Position numbers and translations under genes: made by a program
DNA from: SSF53 sp036170535
GTDB lineage: Bacteria > Spirochaetota > Leptospiria > Leptospirales > Leptonemataceae
NCBI GenBank assembly: GCA_036170535.1
Contig: JAVHPJ010000157.1
Location: forward strand, 1 to 38,387
Reading direction: 5' to 3'
Length of the DNA stretch: 38,387 nt
Part shown: piece after piece, positions 7,078 through 15,240 of the stretch
How the letters are laid out: every line of letters begins with the position of its first letter
Position numbering within the stretch: the first letter of the stretch is position 1
Notes under the pieces: generated by a model
What the model was told of the DNA's origin: nothing
What the model saw: the letters and a program-made list of their open reading frames with translations, nothing else
The model's database searches: none

Positions 7078-8241
7078 ATGACCCGACCCTTTCACAGCAA
7101 AAAGATTCTGCGCGCCGGAGAAACGCCGGACGAAACGAACGATCCGTCGGCGCAGCAGCCCGGCGCGGCGCCAGGCCTGTTTGATCCGCGTTACTCCAAA
7201 AGCGTCGTCCGCAACGTGGTGAAGTTTCTGGATGAAAACTACTTTCGTTCGCGACTGATCGGCTTTGAACGTCTGCCGGAGCAGTCTTCTCAAGAGCGGC
7301 CAATCATCCTGGCCGGCAATCACTCGGGCATGTCGTTCCCGTGGGACGGCATTATTTTTTCCGGTCGCATGTTGCGCGATCGCAACTACGATTTTTCCCG
7401 CGCCTGTCGCCCGTTAACTGCGCCCTCGCTCTCAAACAGCGGCTTTATGAATCCGTATTTTATTCCGCAGTTCTGGCATCGCGCCGGCGGCGTCGACGCG
7501 ACCCTGCCGAACTTCGATCGCATGATGCGCGCACGCGATTCGCATGTGCTGATTTATCCGGAGGGCATCGGCGGGATCGGCAAGGGTTTTGATCGACGCT
7601 ATCAACTGCAGAAATTCTCGAATTCCTTTCTGCGCATGGCCCTGAAATACGAAGCGGACATCCACCCCGTGCTGACGGTAAACGGCGAATGGCTCGACCC
7701 GCTGGGCTACAAGTCGGACGCACTGGATCACTTTGTGCAAAGACTGGGCGTGCCCTTTCTGCCAATCGGGCCGCTGACGGGGCTCGTGCCTCTGCAACCC
7801 TGGGCCTTTTACTTCAGCCTGCCGGCGCGTTTAACCTATGTGCTTGGAGAAAAAATCCAGCTGCGCGAATTCACCGACGAACGCCACGACCGCATCAAGC
7901 AGCGCGACCTGAATCGCATCCGTTCGATTGTGCATCGACGCATGCAGGACACGCTCAACCAGGCCGTGAGCGAACACGGTCGCGATCCCTATCATCTGGA
8001 CGAGCTTGCGGAAATCTGGATGAAAAATCTGGATCGCCTGCTGTATATACTGCCCTCGGGTTGGCCGCTTTTGTTTCACGAACACGAGCGTCTCTACAAG
8101 GAAGGCCCCGGCGTCGCCATGAAGCACGACAACGCCTCGCATTTTTTCGCCCTGCTGCGCAATCTGCAAACCTCCGCCTACCACGCGCCGTATCTGGGCT
8201 GGCTCTTGCTGTTTGCGCGCCGCTGGCTGGCGAAGTTGTAG
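7078..8241 (+). CDS. PlsC-like 1-acyl-glycerol acyltransferase family protein
   Basis: A 387-residue protein of the lysophospholipid-acyltransferase superfamily, which transfers acyl groups to glycerolipids or similar acceptors at the inner membrane. The acyltransferase block is AGNHSGMSFPWDG (79-91), with catalytic His82 and Asp90. The spacing between them is seven residues instead of the usual four, as in the DAGAT-like branch (HSGxxPxDG), which is itself long-spaced. The acceptor-binding block is HVLIYPEGIGGIGKGF (about 156-171). A Pro/Ala-rich start of about 35 residues precedes the domain. The C-terminal 110 residues have no motif I know. A good sigma-70 promoter lies just upstream; no clear Shine-Dalgarno sequence is seen. 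The acceptor lipid is unknown. Confidence 0.8.
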   Translation: MTRPFHSKKILRAGETPDETNDPSAQQPGAAPGLFDPRYSKSVVRNVVKFLDENYFRSRLIGFERLPEQSSQERPIILAGNHSGMSFPWDGIIFSGRMLRDRNYDFSRACRPLTAPSLSNSGFMNPYFIPQFWHRAGGVDATLPNFDRMMRARDSHVLIYPEGIGGIGKGFDRRYQLQKFSNSFLRMALKYEADIHPVLTVNGEWLDPLGYKSDALDHFVQRLGVPFLPIGPLTGLVPLQPWAFYFSLPARLTYVLGEKIQLREFTDERHDRIKQRDLNRIRSIVHRRMQDTLNQAVSEHGRDPYHLDELAEIWMKNLDRLLYILPSGWPLLFHEHERLYKEGPGVAMKHDNASHFFALLRNLQTSAYHAPYLGWLLLFARRWLAKL

Positions 8242-8273
8242 GCGCCGGGGCCCGCCGACGCCCTGCGGGCGCC
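8241..8273. terminator. GC-rich hairpin between convergent genes
   Basis: Inverted repeats begin at the stop codon: 6-bp arms at 8250-8255 and 8265-8270, or alternatively the self-complementary GGCGCC at 8241-8246 pairing with 8268-8273. No T-run follows on either strand. It sits between the convergent acyltransferase and DUF427 genes and may help end transcription. Confidence 0.3.
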
Positions 8274-8283
8274 GCGGCAAAAA

Positions 8284-8568
8284 TCAGGGCTCCACAGTCA
8301 CGCCGCGCCAGAAGGCGATATGGCCTTTGATGTTAGCGGCCGCAGGTTTCGGATCGGGATAAAACCAGGCCGCATCTTTATTCACCTGGCCGTTCACCGC
8401 CACATTGTAGTAGCTCGCGGTTCCCTTCCAGCCGCAAACCGTGTGCGTCGAGCTGTCCTGGAAGTGTTCTTTTTTGATAGCCTCCGGCGGAAAGTAGATA
8501 TTCCCCTCCACCTGCTCGTATTTGTCCGTTTCGGCGATCACAACGCCATTCCAGATTGCGCGCGGCAT
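8284..8568 (-). CDS. DUF427 family protein
   Basis: A 94-residue single-domain protein with the features of DUF427: start MPRAIWNGVVIAET, middle NIYFPPEAIKKEHF, then CGWKGTASYYNV and a tail ending in HIAFWRGVTVEP. These small proteins are widespread and of unknown function. The start at 8568 is chosen over upstream codons because a strong GGAAGGAG ribosome site precedes it by about eight bases and because family members begin at this MPRA-type sequence. A TATAAT hexamer reads toward it at 8653-8648. It is a single-gene unit convergent with the acyltransferase. Confidence 0.85.
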   Translation of the reverse strand: MPRAIWNGVVIAETDKYEQVEGNIYFPPEAIKKEHFQDSSTHTVCGWKGTASYYNVAVNGQVNKDAAWFYPDPKPAAANIKGHIAFWRGVTVEP

Positions 8569-8647
8569 ACTTCCGACTCCTTCCGGATAACTTCCGCGCT
8601 CTCGCGGCCGGTCTCCATTGGAAGCCCGAAGCTTGCGGATGTTACAA

Positions 8648-8653
8648 ATTATA
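8648..8653 (-). promoter_or_regulatory. Possible -10 box for the DUF427 gene
   Basis: On the minus strand the hexamer reads TATAAT, a perfect -10 sequence about 80 bases upstream of the DUF427 start. No convincing -35 lies 16-18 bases further upstream, so the call is tentative. Confidence 0.25.
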
Positions 8654-8778
8654 GTCGGAGCCGGCCCGCAAGCCGAAATCATCGCCGGAAAAGAATTTGA
8701 AAGGGCGGCCGCCTGATTGAGACTCGCCCCATGCCGGGATCGCCCGGCCATCCGTCAATTCGACCTCTGGACGACACC

Positions 8779-9150
8779 ATGCATCGCCGCCCTGTCATTA
8801 TTCGTATGAGGCTATTCTCAGTCCTTGTCGCTGTCGCGCTCGCGACCGGCGCCTGCGTCAGCGCGAGCGGCGGCATCGCTGTTTCCAATGTCCCGGTAGA
8901 GGGCCGTCGCTTTGACGTAGTGGGAACCGCTGAAACGACGGTTTCCTGGTGGAGCTTTGACATTGGCGTAATCGGATTGCCGCTTTCCGATCCGCCGGTT
9001 GACGCAGCTCAGGGCGACCTGCTCAAAGAAAAGGGCGGCGACGCGCTCATCAACCTGCGTTACTGGACGGACCGCTCCGTCTTCTTGTTATTTACGCGAC
9101 ATCGGTTTCACTTGAAGGCCGACGTGATTAAGTTCAGCGACGGGCGGTAA
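8779..9150 (+). CDS. Small lipoprotein, first of a related pair
   Basis: A 123-residue exported protein. The N-terminus is a signal peptide with basic residues, a hydrophobic core (LFSVLVAVALATGA) and Cys26, a plausible lipidation site. The mature part includes SWWSFDIGVIGLPL, then GDALINLRYWTDRS and the ending LKADVIKFSDGR. Its C-terminal half aligns by eye with the next gene product, so the two are paralogues. The ATG at 8779 is used; the ATG at 8806 would also leave a signal peptide. It is the first gene of an operon leading to a TonB-dependent receptor. Its function is unknown; a periplasmic or outer-membrane role in the receptor system is inferred from position. Confidence 0.7.
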   Translation: MHRRPVIIRMRLFSVLVAVALATGACVSASGGIAVSNVPVEGRRFDVVGTAETTVSWWSFDIGVIGLPLSDPPVDAAQGDLLKEKGGDALINLRYWTDRSVFLLFTRHRFHLKADVIKFSDGR

Positions 9151-9154
9151 TTGC

Positions 9155-9712
9155 GTGCTGCGCTTCGCCGGTTTTACAAAGTGCGCCCTCTTGCTTTTGC
9201 TCGTCGGCCCGGCCTGCCTCGCCGGCGGTTTGTACGAGAAAGGCGGCCTGGTCAACATGATTGTCATCGCTCCTTCGGCGACGATGACGCGCGGCGCGCC
9301 TTATCGCGTCATCTGTCTGGACCAGGATGAAATCAGGCGGCGCGAGTCGCTGGCCGAAGAGGAACTGAAGACCCTGGGTCCGCCCATTCGGCTCGTGCCC
9401 ATGAAGGAGTACGACGGCCGCTGCTCGCTGACGGGCGAGGCTTCCACCTTCTTTCTGTTTAATCTCTGGCCGGTAACAACGCCGCTCGACGCGGAATACG
9501 CCATTGGATCCGCGGTGCAGAGCGTGGAAGGCGACACGATGATTCGAATTCGCATATGGCACGAATCGCATTATTATTCCATTCTGGGGCACGCGCAGGT
9601 GCTCAAGGCGCGCGGCGATGTGATCCGCTTTTTAACCGATGAAGAACGTCGCGTCTACGAACGCGAACAATTGCGTAATCGCGGACCCGCGCGACCAGGC
9701 AGGACGCGATAA
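9155..9712 (+). CDS. Exported protein, second of a related pair
   Basis: A 185-residue protein starting with GTG four bases after the previous stop. The signal peptide has a hydrophobic core (ALLLLLVGPA) and Cys21, so it may be a lipoprotein; cleavage as an ordinary secreted protein after LAG is the alternative. The block FFLFNLWPVTTPLDAEYAI, followed by EGDTMIRIRIWHE and QVLKARGDVIRF, matches the C-terminal half of the preceding gene product in order and spacing. The basic C-terminus (NRGPARPGRTR) is likely disordered. The stop and the next start overlap (TAATG). I do not know the family; it is most likely a component of the TonB-receptor operon. Confidence 0.7.
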   Translation: MLRFAGFTKCALLLLLVGPACLAGGLYEKGGLVNMIVIAPSATMTRGAPYRVICLDQDEIRRRESLAEEELKTLGPPIRLVPMKEYDGRCSLTGEASTFFLFNLWPVTTPLDAEYAIGSAVQSVEGDTMIRIRIWHESHYYSILGHAQVLKARGDVIRFLTDEERRVYEREQLRNRGPARPGRTR

Positions 9713-10035
9713 TGCGCAGACGAATACTCTGTTTAGTTCTGATTTCCGGACTGGCGGCGCTGGCGAGCGCTTGTCGCTTTGATAGTCCGTATATGGATCT
9801 CAACGACGCCTACAGCGAGATCGGCGTCTCAATCGCCGACACCGCCCGGCGTTGCGGCGCCCAGCCTTCGTATCCCTTGATTCTGCCTGAGCTGCCGTCC
9901 GAATACGGAGTGCGCCTGTGCAGTCTTTTAATACTGCAGCAGAGCTGTCCTTTTACGGACTATCCCCTGCCGTGCCTGGAAATTTATACGGCCTCGTGCG
10001 AGTTGTGCGACCTGCCGCTTTATAAACCGGAATAA
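9712..10035 (+). CDS. Small Cys-rich lipoprotein
   Basis: A 107-residue protein with a clear lipoprotein signal: basic start MRRR, hydrophobic core and LASAC with Cys21. The mature part has six more cysteines (48, 70, 79, 88, 96, 99), an even number that would allow three disulfides. Conserved-looking features include PYMDLNDAY and repeated Tyr-Pro/Leu-Pro motifs. Its start codon overlaps the preceding stop and it ends 12 bases before the TonB-dependent receptor, so it is in the same operon. I do not recognise the family. A role as a surface or periplasmic partner of the receptor is inference from gene order. Confidence 0.7.
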   Translation: MRRRILCLVLISGLAALASACRFDSPYMDLNDAYSEIGVSIADTARRCGAQPSYPLILPELPSEYGVRLCSLLILQQSCPFTDYPLPCLEIYTASCELCDLPLYKPE

Positions 10036-10047
10036 GGCGACCGCTCC

Positions 10048-12693
10048 ATGAATTTGTTCAACAAAATGCCGCGCATTATTCGGCTGATCCTCTTGTTCGC
10101 GCTGGCGCTCGCCCCGACGGCCCTGGCGGCGCTGGATGCAAAAATCCGCGTCGTTGATCCGCGCAACAATCGCGCCATTGCAGACGCGCCGGTCATCGTA
10201 ATCGAAACCAGGCAGCGCTATTACACCGATGCGCGGGGCGAAGCGGCGATCAGCGTGCCGCAGCCGGGCTTTTACACTTTCCGCGTGCTGTTGCCCGACG
10301 GCACGCTGGTGCAGCCGCGGCTCGAAGTCCGCGCAGCCGGTCAGCTCGTGACCATCCTTACGGCGGAGGCGCCCCGTCAGCAAACGACCGCGACGGAAAC
10401 CACGACCAATGAAGGCGGACGCGGCATTGTGGTCACCGGTTCCCGCGGTCGCTCCCAGCTTTCACGCTATCAGGTGCGACTGGACGAAGTAAAACGCATT
10501 CCCGGTCAGTTTGGCGAGGCGCTGCGCGGCATTGAGACCTTGCCTGGCGTCAACGCGCCGGCCTTTGGCTCCGGCGAAATTGTAATTCGCGGCGCAGACG
10601 ATAACGCCAATACGTATTTGCTGGACGATCTTCCGCTGGGCTACGCGTTTCATTTCTTTCCGCTCAACTCGGTTCTGCATAATGACTTTGTAAAGACGAT
10701 CGACATCTATACCGGCGCTTATCCGGCCAACTACGGCAACGCGACCGGCGGCGTGATTGCAATTGAATCGATCGACGGCGCGGAGCGCCTGGGCGGGCAC
10801 GCCTCCTTTTCGCTCTGGTCCGCTAACGCCCTGTTTAAGGCGCCCATCCCGGCCTTTGGTGAAGATCTGGAAACGATCAGCGGCCTGCCGAACGTAAACC
10901 CCGACGCGGCCGCTCAATCGGGCGCCGCGGGCGCTCCGGGCGCAAGCGGCGCGGCGCCGGCCGCCGCTGAACGCAAAGGCGGCGGCTACTGGATTGGCGC
11001 GGTGCGCGCATCGTATCTGCACGAGACGCTTAAACAATTCGCGCCGGACGGCATCCGCCTCCCGATTTATTGGGACGGGCAGTTTAAAGTGATGTATCGC
11101 TTCACGCCGGAACACAGCCTGTACCTGTACGCCCTGGGCGCCAAAGACACCTTTGCGGCGGATGTGAAGGACAAGGGCCCGCAGCTCGATCCGACAAAAG
11201 AAATCGATCCAATCTTCATTGGCGCAAACGTAGCCTTCGAGCAGGCCTTTCACACGGAGGCGATTCGCCACATCTGGCAGCCGGCGTCCAAACTGCAAAA
11301 CCGTCTGACCGCGACCTATCACAACAATATCTTCTACGTACAGGGTCAGTTGGGCACGCTGCGCGCGAACCAGAAGGCGGAAGCCGGCTACGTGGGCATT
11401 CGCAACGACTTGTTCTGGGATCCCATACCCGATCACGTGGGCGTGGAAGTCGGCGGTGAAATTCGCAACTTTATCTACCGCAACAACGGCCTGACGATTC
11501 GGCGCCGCAATCCGGACGATTTGTTCGTGGATTTTTACGACACGCAAAACCCGGACTTTGAAACGGTCACCGTGCGCGACTCCACCCAGACGCAGTATAA
11601 CAGCGGTTGGACGACCTTGACCCTCGCCGGCTACGGCGTGGAATTCAAGCCCGGCGTGCGCGTGGATTATTTCGGACTCACGCGCCAGACCGTGGCCGAC
11701 CCGCGCGCTTCCTTGAGCTACACCTTCCCCACAAAGACGATGCTGATCGGCGGCGCGGGCGTGTACCATCGAGCGCCGGACGCAAACGAATATTCGCCCA
11801 CCAGCGGCAATCCCAATTTGCGTTTTGAGCGCGCCGAACATTACGGCGGCGGCATCCAGCAGGAGTGGCTGAGCTGGCTGTTCAAAGTGGAATTTTACCG
11901 GCACTACTTCGATCAAACCGTCGTGGTCGATCCGTACGCGCGCACTCTGGTGCGCGAAAATCAGGATCCGTTTACGCGATACGAGCGGCCCTTCTTAATC
12001 AACGACTCCCTGGGTTATTCGAACGACGGAACCGGCTGGAGCGAGGGCTACGAAATCTACATTAAGAAATCGAAACCGGAAGCGGAAAACGGCTGGTACG
12101 GCTGGGTTTCGTATTCCTATTCGCGGGCCTTTCGCAACGACCACCAGTACAGCCCGTCGCGGGATCTCGTCCCCCAGTCGCGCAGCGCGGACGAGACTTT
12201 CATCATCGCGCAGCTGTACGATAACACGCGGGACGTCATCGCCGACTTCGACCGCACGCACATTGTGAACGTAATTTTCGGCTACAAGTTTAATGCGGAA
12301 TGGCAGCTGGGCGCGCGCTGGCGCTACAGCACGGGCGAACCCTACACCAAAATCATCGGCGACGACGGCGGCCGGCAGCAGAATCGCGGGCGCCGCATCT
12401 ACGATCCGGTCTTCTCCCAATACCGCAACGGCGAACGACTGCCCGACTACCATCGTCTGGATCTGCGGATCGACCGCTTCCTGAATTACAGCTGGGGCTA
12501 CGGCAATATCTTTTTTGAAATGCTGAACGTGTATGCGCGCCAGAATGAGACGGGGCGAAACTGGGATCGCAGTCGGCCCTACAGCGCGACCAATCCGACG
12601 ATCTCCTACGATTTCCTTTTATTGCAGCAGGAGATCGGCACTCGCCGGGCGTTGATTCCTTTTTTTAACATGGGCATCGAGGTGAAGTTCTGA
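10048..12693 (+). CDS. TonB-dependent outer-membrane receptor with N-terminal carboxypeptidase-like domain
   Basis: An 881-residue protein with a signal peptide ending near ALA (residues 25-27). A small beta-sandwich of the carboxypeptidase-regulatory type follows (about 28-110, DAKIRVVDPRNNRAIADAPV...YYTDARGEAAISVP). A Thr-rich linker leads to GIVVTGSRGRSQLSRYQVR, where a plug domain begins (GEALRGIETLPGVN, then IVIRGADDNANTYLLDDLPL and YPANYGNATGGVI). The remaining about 600 residues are a Tyr/Phe-rich 22-strand-type barrel ending in MGIEVKF. A low-complexity Gly/Ala insert lies at about 290-312. These receptors import large or scarce ligands using TonB-ExbBD energy, but no tonB or exbBD gene is in the window. 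The ligand is unknown. Lipoproteins flank it on both sides with 12-base and overlapping junctions. Confidence 0.9.
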   Translation: MNLFNKMPRIIRLILLFALALAPTALAALDAKIRVVDPRNNRAIADAPVIVIETRQRYYTDARGEAAISVPQPGFYTFRVLLPDGTLVQPRLEVRAAGQLVTILTAEAPRQQTTATETTTNEGGRGIVVTGSRGRSQLSRYQVRLDEVKRIPGQFGEALRGIETLPGVNAPAFGSGEIVIRGADDNANTYLLDDLPLGYAFHFFPLNSVLHNDFVKTIDIYTGAYPANYGNATGGVIAIESIDGAERLGGHASFSLWSANALFKAPIPAFGEDLETISGLPNVNPDAAAQSGAAGAPGASGAAPAAAERKGGGYWIGAVRASYLHETLKQFAPDGIRLPIYWDGQFKVMYRFTPEHSLYLYALGAKDTFAADVKDKGPQLDPTKEIDPIFIGANVAFEQAFHTEAIRHIWQPASKLQNRLTATYHNNIFYVQGQLGTLRANQKAEAGYVGIRNDLFWDPIPDHVGVEVGGEIRNFIYRNNGLTIRRRNPDDLFVDFYDTQNPDFETVTVRDSTQTQYNSGWTTLTLAGYGVEFKPGVRVDYFGLTRQTVADPRASLSYTFPTKTMLIGGAGVYHRAPDANEYSPTSGNPNLRFERAEHYGGGIQQEWLSWLFKVEFYRHYFDQTVVVDPYARTLVRENQDPFTRYERPFLINDSLGYSNDGTGWSEGYEIYIKKSKPEAENGWYGWVSYSYSRAFRNDHQYSPSRDLVPQSRSADETFIIAQLYDNTRDVIADFDRTHIVNVIFGYKFNAEWQLGARWRYSTGEPYTKIIGDDGGRQQNRGRRIYDPVFSQYRNGERLPDYHRLDLRIDRFLNYSWGYGNIFFEMLNVYARQNETGRNWDRSRPYSATNPTISYDFLLLQQEIGTRRALIPFFNMGIEVKF

Positions 12694-13187
12694 TGTTTGC
12701 GCGCCAGACACTCCCCCTGCTTGCGCTTGCGTTCGCCGGCGTCGCTGCGCTTTTTCCCGCCTGCGACTCAAAAAAGGGCGAGGTCGATCTGGAAAAGGAT
12801 CAGGCGATTTATCTCTTGCTCACAACGCCGGGTCCGGAGCAGTATCCGGCGGCCTGCGCGGGCGCCGTCGCGGCCGGCGGCGCCTGCAGCGTCGCAGCGT
12901 CAGGCTCAAACGCAAGCTACCTGGCCGCCATCGCGGCGACGTTTAACATCGCGGCGTCCGGCTCCAGCGAATCGATCTGCCTGGCGTATTCCGAGGCGTC
13001 CGCCTTCGTCAACGTCAGCCCGGGCGCGCGCGTGTGTTATTTCAACTGCGAGGCGACCTACTGGACGAACAGTCAGAGTTCCGGCGGATGCTCCGCGGCG
13101 AACTACGCCGCGACCCTTACGGCCGCGACCACTTCCATCAGCAGCTGCAACGCGCGCTGTCTGGACCAACGGACCCTTTTCCCTTGA
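12693..13187 (+). CDS. Cys-rich lipoprotein downstream of the TonB receptor
   Basis: A 164-residue lipoprotein with a signal core (LPLLALAFAGVAALF) and lipobox-like FPAC at Cys24. The mature protein has eight further cysteines (55, 65, 96, 115, 119, 133, 152, 156) and is rich in Ala, Ser and Gly. An early LEKDQAIYLLLTTPG segment stands out. The start overlaps the stop of the receptor (TGATG), and its own stop overlaps the TTG start proposed for the next gene. An even number of mature cysteines suggests four disulfides. Family unknown; the position suggests a surface partner of the receptor, comparable in layout to ligand-capturing lipoproteins paired with TonB receptors elsewhere. Confidence 0.7.
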   Translation: MFARQTLPLLALAFAGVAALFPACDSKKGEVDLEKDQAIYLLLTTPGPEQYPAACAGAVAAGGACSVAASGSNASYLAAIAATFNIAASGSSESICLAYSEASAFVNVSPGARVCYFNCEATYWTNSQSSGGCSAANYAATLTAATTSISSCNARCLDQRTLFP

Positions 13188-14137
13188 AAACCATAACCGA
13201 TTTTCTCGCCTACGCGCTGATTCGCGCCGCCGTCTTTCCGTTTTCCGTTCTACCCTACGATGCATGTCTGGCGCTGGGACGCGGTCTGGTCGCTCTATTG
13301 TTTCCGATCGCGCGCAAACATCGCAAGATCGCAGAGGAGAACCTCAAACACGCCTTTCCGGACCGCGACGAGCTCTGGCGCAAAGTCACGGTGCGCGCGC
13401 ACTTTCGCTGCCTGGGGATGATGGTCGCCGATGCGCTCTACGGACCGCGCTTGAATGATCAATTTTTCCAGGAGCGCGTGATCTTCGAAGGCGATTCAAA
13501 GGCTATCGAACAGCGCGCCGCGTCGTCCGGCACGGGCGTGGTGCTGATGTGCGGGCATCTGGGCTCCTGGGAGCTGCTCGTGCAGTACACCGGGCGCGTG
13601 ATGAAAGGCGGCGGCATCTACAAGCCGATAAGCAATCGCTTTGTGGACGCCTGGTACAAGCGCATGCGCGAGGCGAGCGGCATCACGTTGTTCACCATGG
13701 ACGAAACCGCCGGCGTGTTGCGATATTTGAAAAAGGGCGGCTTCGTCGGCATTGTTTCCGATCAGAACGCCGGCCGCGCGGGCATATTCGTCGATTTTTT
13801 GAATCGACCCGCCTCCACGTTCCTGGGCCCCGTGACCCTGGCCGACCTGAGCGGTTCGCATATTCTGTTTTATACGGCGATCCACGACGACTCGGGCAAG
13901 GTGCGCATTCGCATTCAGGATCTGGGTCGCGTGGATCGCAGCGCCTTCCCCGATCGCGAAAGCGCGGTGCGCCACTATACGCAACTGTGGACGCAGGCCC
14001 TGGAAGAGCAGGTGCGCGCTAATCCGCCGCACTACTTCTGGGTGCATCGACGGTGGAAATACACGCCGGAAAAAGCCGCCGCGGATCAGGCCGAGCGCGC
14101 CGCGCGCAAAAACCAGGCGCAGTCGACACAACCCTGA
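13184..14137 (+). CDS. LpxL/HtrB-type lipid A acyltransferase
   Basis: A 317-residue member of the LpxL/LpxM late acyltransferases, which add secondary acyl chains to lipid A at the inner membrane using acyl-ACP. An N-terminal membrane segment (residues about 9-42) is followed by the family block HRKIAEENLKHAFPD. The catalytic HxxxxE is H125 and E130 in CGHLGSWE. Further motifs are YKPISNRFVDAWYKRMRE and SDQNAGRAGIFVDFL, and the C-terminus has HYFWVHRRWK, all typical. The frame is open further upstream, but the TTG at 13184 overlaps the previous stop (TTGA) and gives the standard N-terminus; starting at 13034 would overlap the lipoprotein gene by 150 bases. The acyl chain added is unknown. 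Confidence 0.88.
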   Translation: MKTITDFLAYALIRAAVFPFSVLPYDACLALGRGLVALLFPIARKHRKIAEENLKHAFPDRDELWRKVTVRAHFRCLGMMVADALYGPRLNDQFFQERVIFEGDSKAIEQRAASSGTGVVLMCGHLGSWELLVQYTGRVMKGGGIYKPISNRFVDAWYKRMREASGITLFTMDETAGVLRYLKKGGFVGIVSDQNAGRAGIFVDFLNRPASTFLGPVTLADLSGSHILFYTAIHDDSGKVRIRIQDLGRVDRSAFPDRESAVRHYTQLWTQALEEQVRANPPHYFWVHRRWKYTPEKAAADQAERAARKNQAQSTQP

Positions 14138-14150
14138 TTCGGACCCGCCC

Positions 14151-15194
14151 ATGCCCTACATCGCCGACTCCGACTACATCGCGCCGCGCGGCTTCCGGGG
14201 CGCGCACGCCAGCACGATTCTGCCGGGAGTATTTCGTCGCGTCGGCGGCCTGGCGTATGAACGCGAGCGCATCGACACTGACGACGGCGATTTTCTGGAT
14301 CTGGACTGGGCGCAACAGACCGAGCCTGCGGATCGACTCGTGATTATTTCCCACGGCCTCGAAGGCGGCTCAAATCGACCGTATGTGCGCGGCATGGCGC
14401 GCGCCTTCGTTCGCAACGGCTGGGACGCGCTGGCCTGGAATTATCGCAGTTGCAGCGGCGAAATGAATCGCAATCTGCGCTTTTATCACAGCGGCGCCAC
14501 CGAAGATCTTGAACGAATTCTGCGCCACGTCCTGCGTGAAACAAAAGCCGGACGCAATTCGCCCTTCCCTCGCCGCTATAGCGAAGTCGCGCTTGTGGGT
14601 TTCAGCCTCGGCGGCAATTTAACCTTGAAGTACGTCGGCGAGCGGGGCGCAAAAATTCGAAAAATTATCCGCTGCGCGGCCGCTCTGTCCACGCCCTGCG
14701 ACCTGGCCGCGTGTTCGGTTCGCCTGGCGCAGCCCGAGAACCGCATATACATGTTGCGCTTTCTGGTCGACCTGCGACGCAAGATCGAGGCCAAGGCGGT
14801 GCAGTTTCCGGATCAGGTGGACGCCGGGCCCATCCGCACAATGAAAACCTTTCAGGAATTCGACGACGTCTATACGGCGCCGATCCATGGCTTTCGCGAC
14901 GCTCGCCACTATTGGGCCAGCCAGAGTTCCATCAATTTCATCGAAACGGTGCGCATTCCCACGCTTCTCATCAACGCAAAGAACGATCCCTTCCTCGCGC
15001 CGGAGTGTTTTCCCGCTGAGTTGGCGCAAAAACATCGATACTTTCATTTTGAATCCCCGGAACATGGGGGGCATGTGGGCTTCACCCGGATCGCGCGCGA
15101 CGGCTACTTCTGGTCGGAACTGCGCGTGCTTGGCTTCGTGGAAGCGCATTTGAAGGGCGTCGGGGGAACTCGCCTCGCCGATCGCGTTTTTTGA
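14151..15194 (+). CDS. YheT-type alpha/beta-hydrolase
   Basis: A 347-residue protein of the YheT/EMB8-type alpha/beta-hydrolases (ABHD1/3-like), carboxylesterases or lipases of poorly known substrate. The N-terminal FRGAHASTILPGVFRR is typical. The oxyanion region is ISHGLEGGSNRPYVRG. The nucleophile is S152 in VGFSLGGNLTLKY. The acid lies in INAKNDPFLAPECFP and the catalytic His in SPEHGGHVGF. The catalytic triad is therefore intact, in contrast to the hydrolase at 5694. The gene starts 13 bases after the LpxL-like gene and is probably co-transcribed with the envelope operon. No signal peptide is seen, so it is cytoplasmic. Confidence 0.88.
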   Translation: MPYIADSDYIAPRGFRGAHASTILPGVFRRVGGLAYERERIDTDDGDFLDLDWAQQTEPADRLVIISHGLEGGSNRPYVRGMARAFVRNGWDALAWNYRSCSGEMNRNLRFYHSGATEDLERILRHVLRETKAGRNSPFPRRYSEVALVGFSLGGNLTLKYVGERGAKIRKIIRCAAALSTPCDLAACSVRLAQPENRIYMLRFLVDLRRKIEAKAVQFPDQVDAGPIRTMKTFQEFDDVYTAPIHGFRDARHYWASQSSINFIETVRIPTLLINAKNDPFLAPECFPAELAQKHRYFHFESPEHGGHVGFTRIARDGYFWSELRVLGFVEAHLKGVGGTRLADRVF

Positions 15195-15240
15195 TTGTCC
15201 GCATTCGCCGCCGCGGCAATCCTTACACATCTCTAACCAT

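Noticed and set aside
8627..8655. A plus-strand promoter using TATAGT at 8650-8655 for the lipoprotein operon
   Set aside because: No -35 at a suitable distance; the nearby TTGCGG leaves only about 11 bases of spacer.
10462..11916. A 484-codon minus-strand frame opposite the TonB receptor
   Set aside because: It is the mirror of the receptor's codon usage; there is no ribosome site or family feature.
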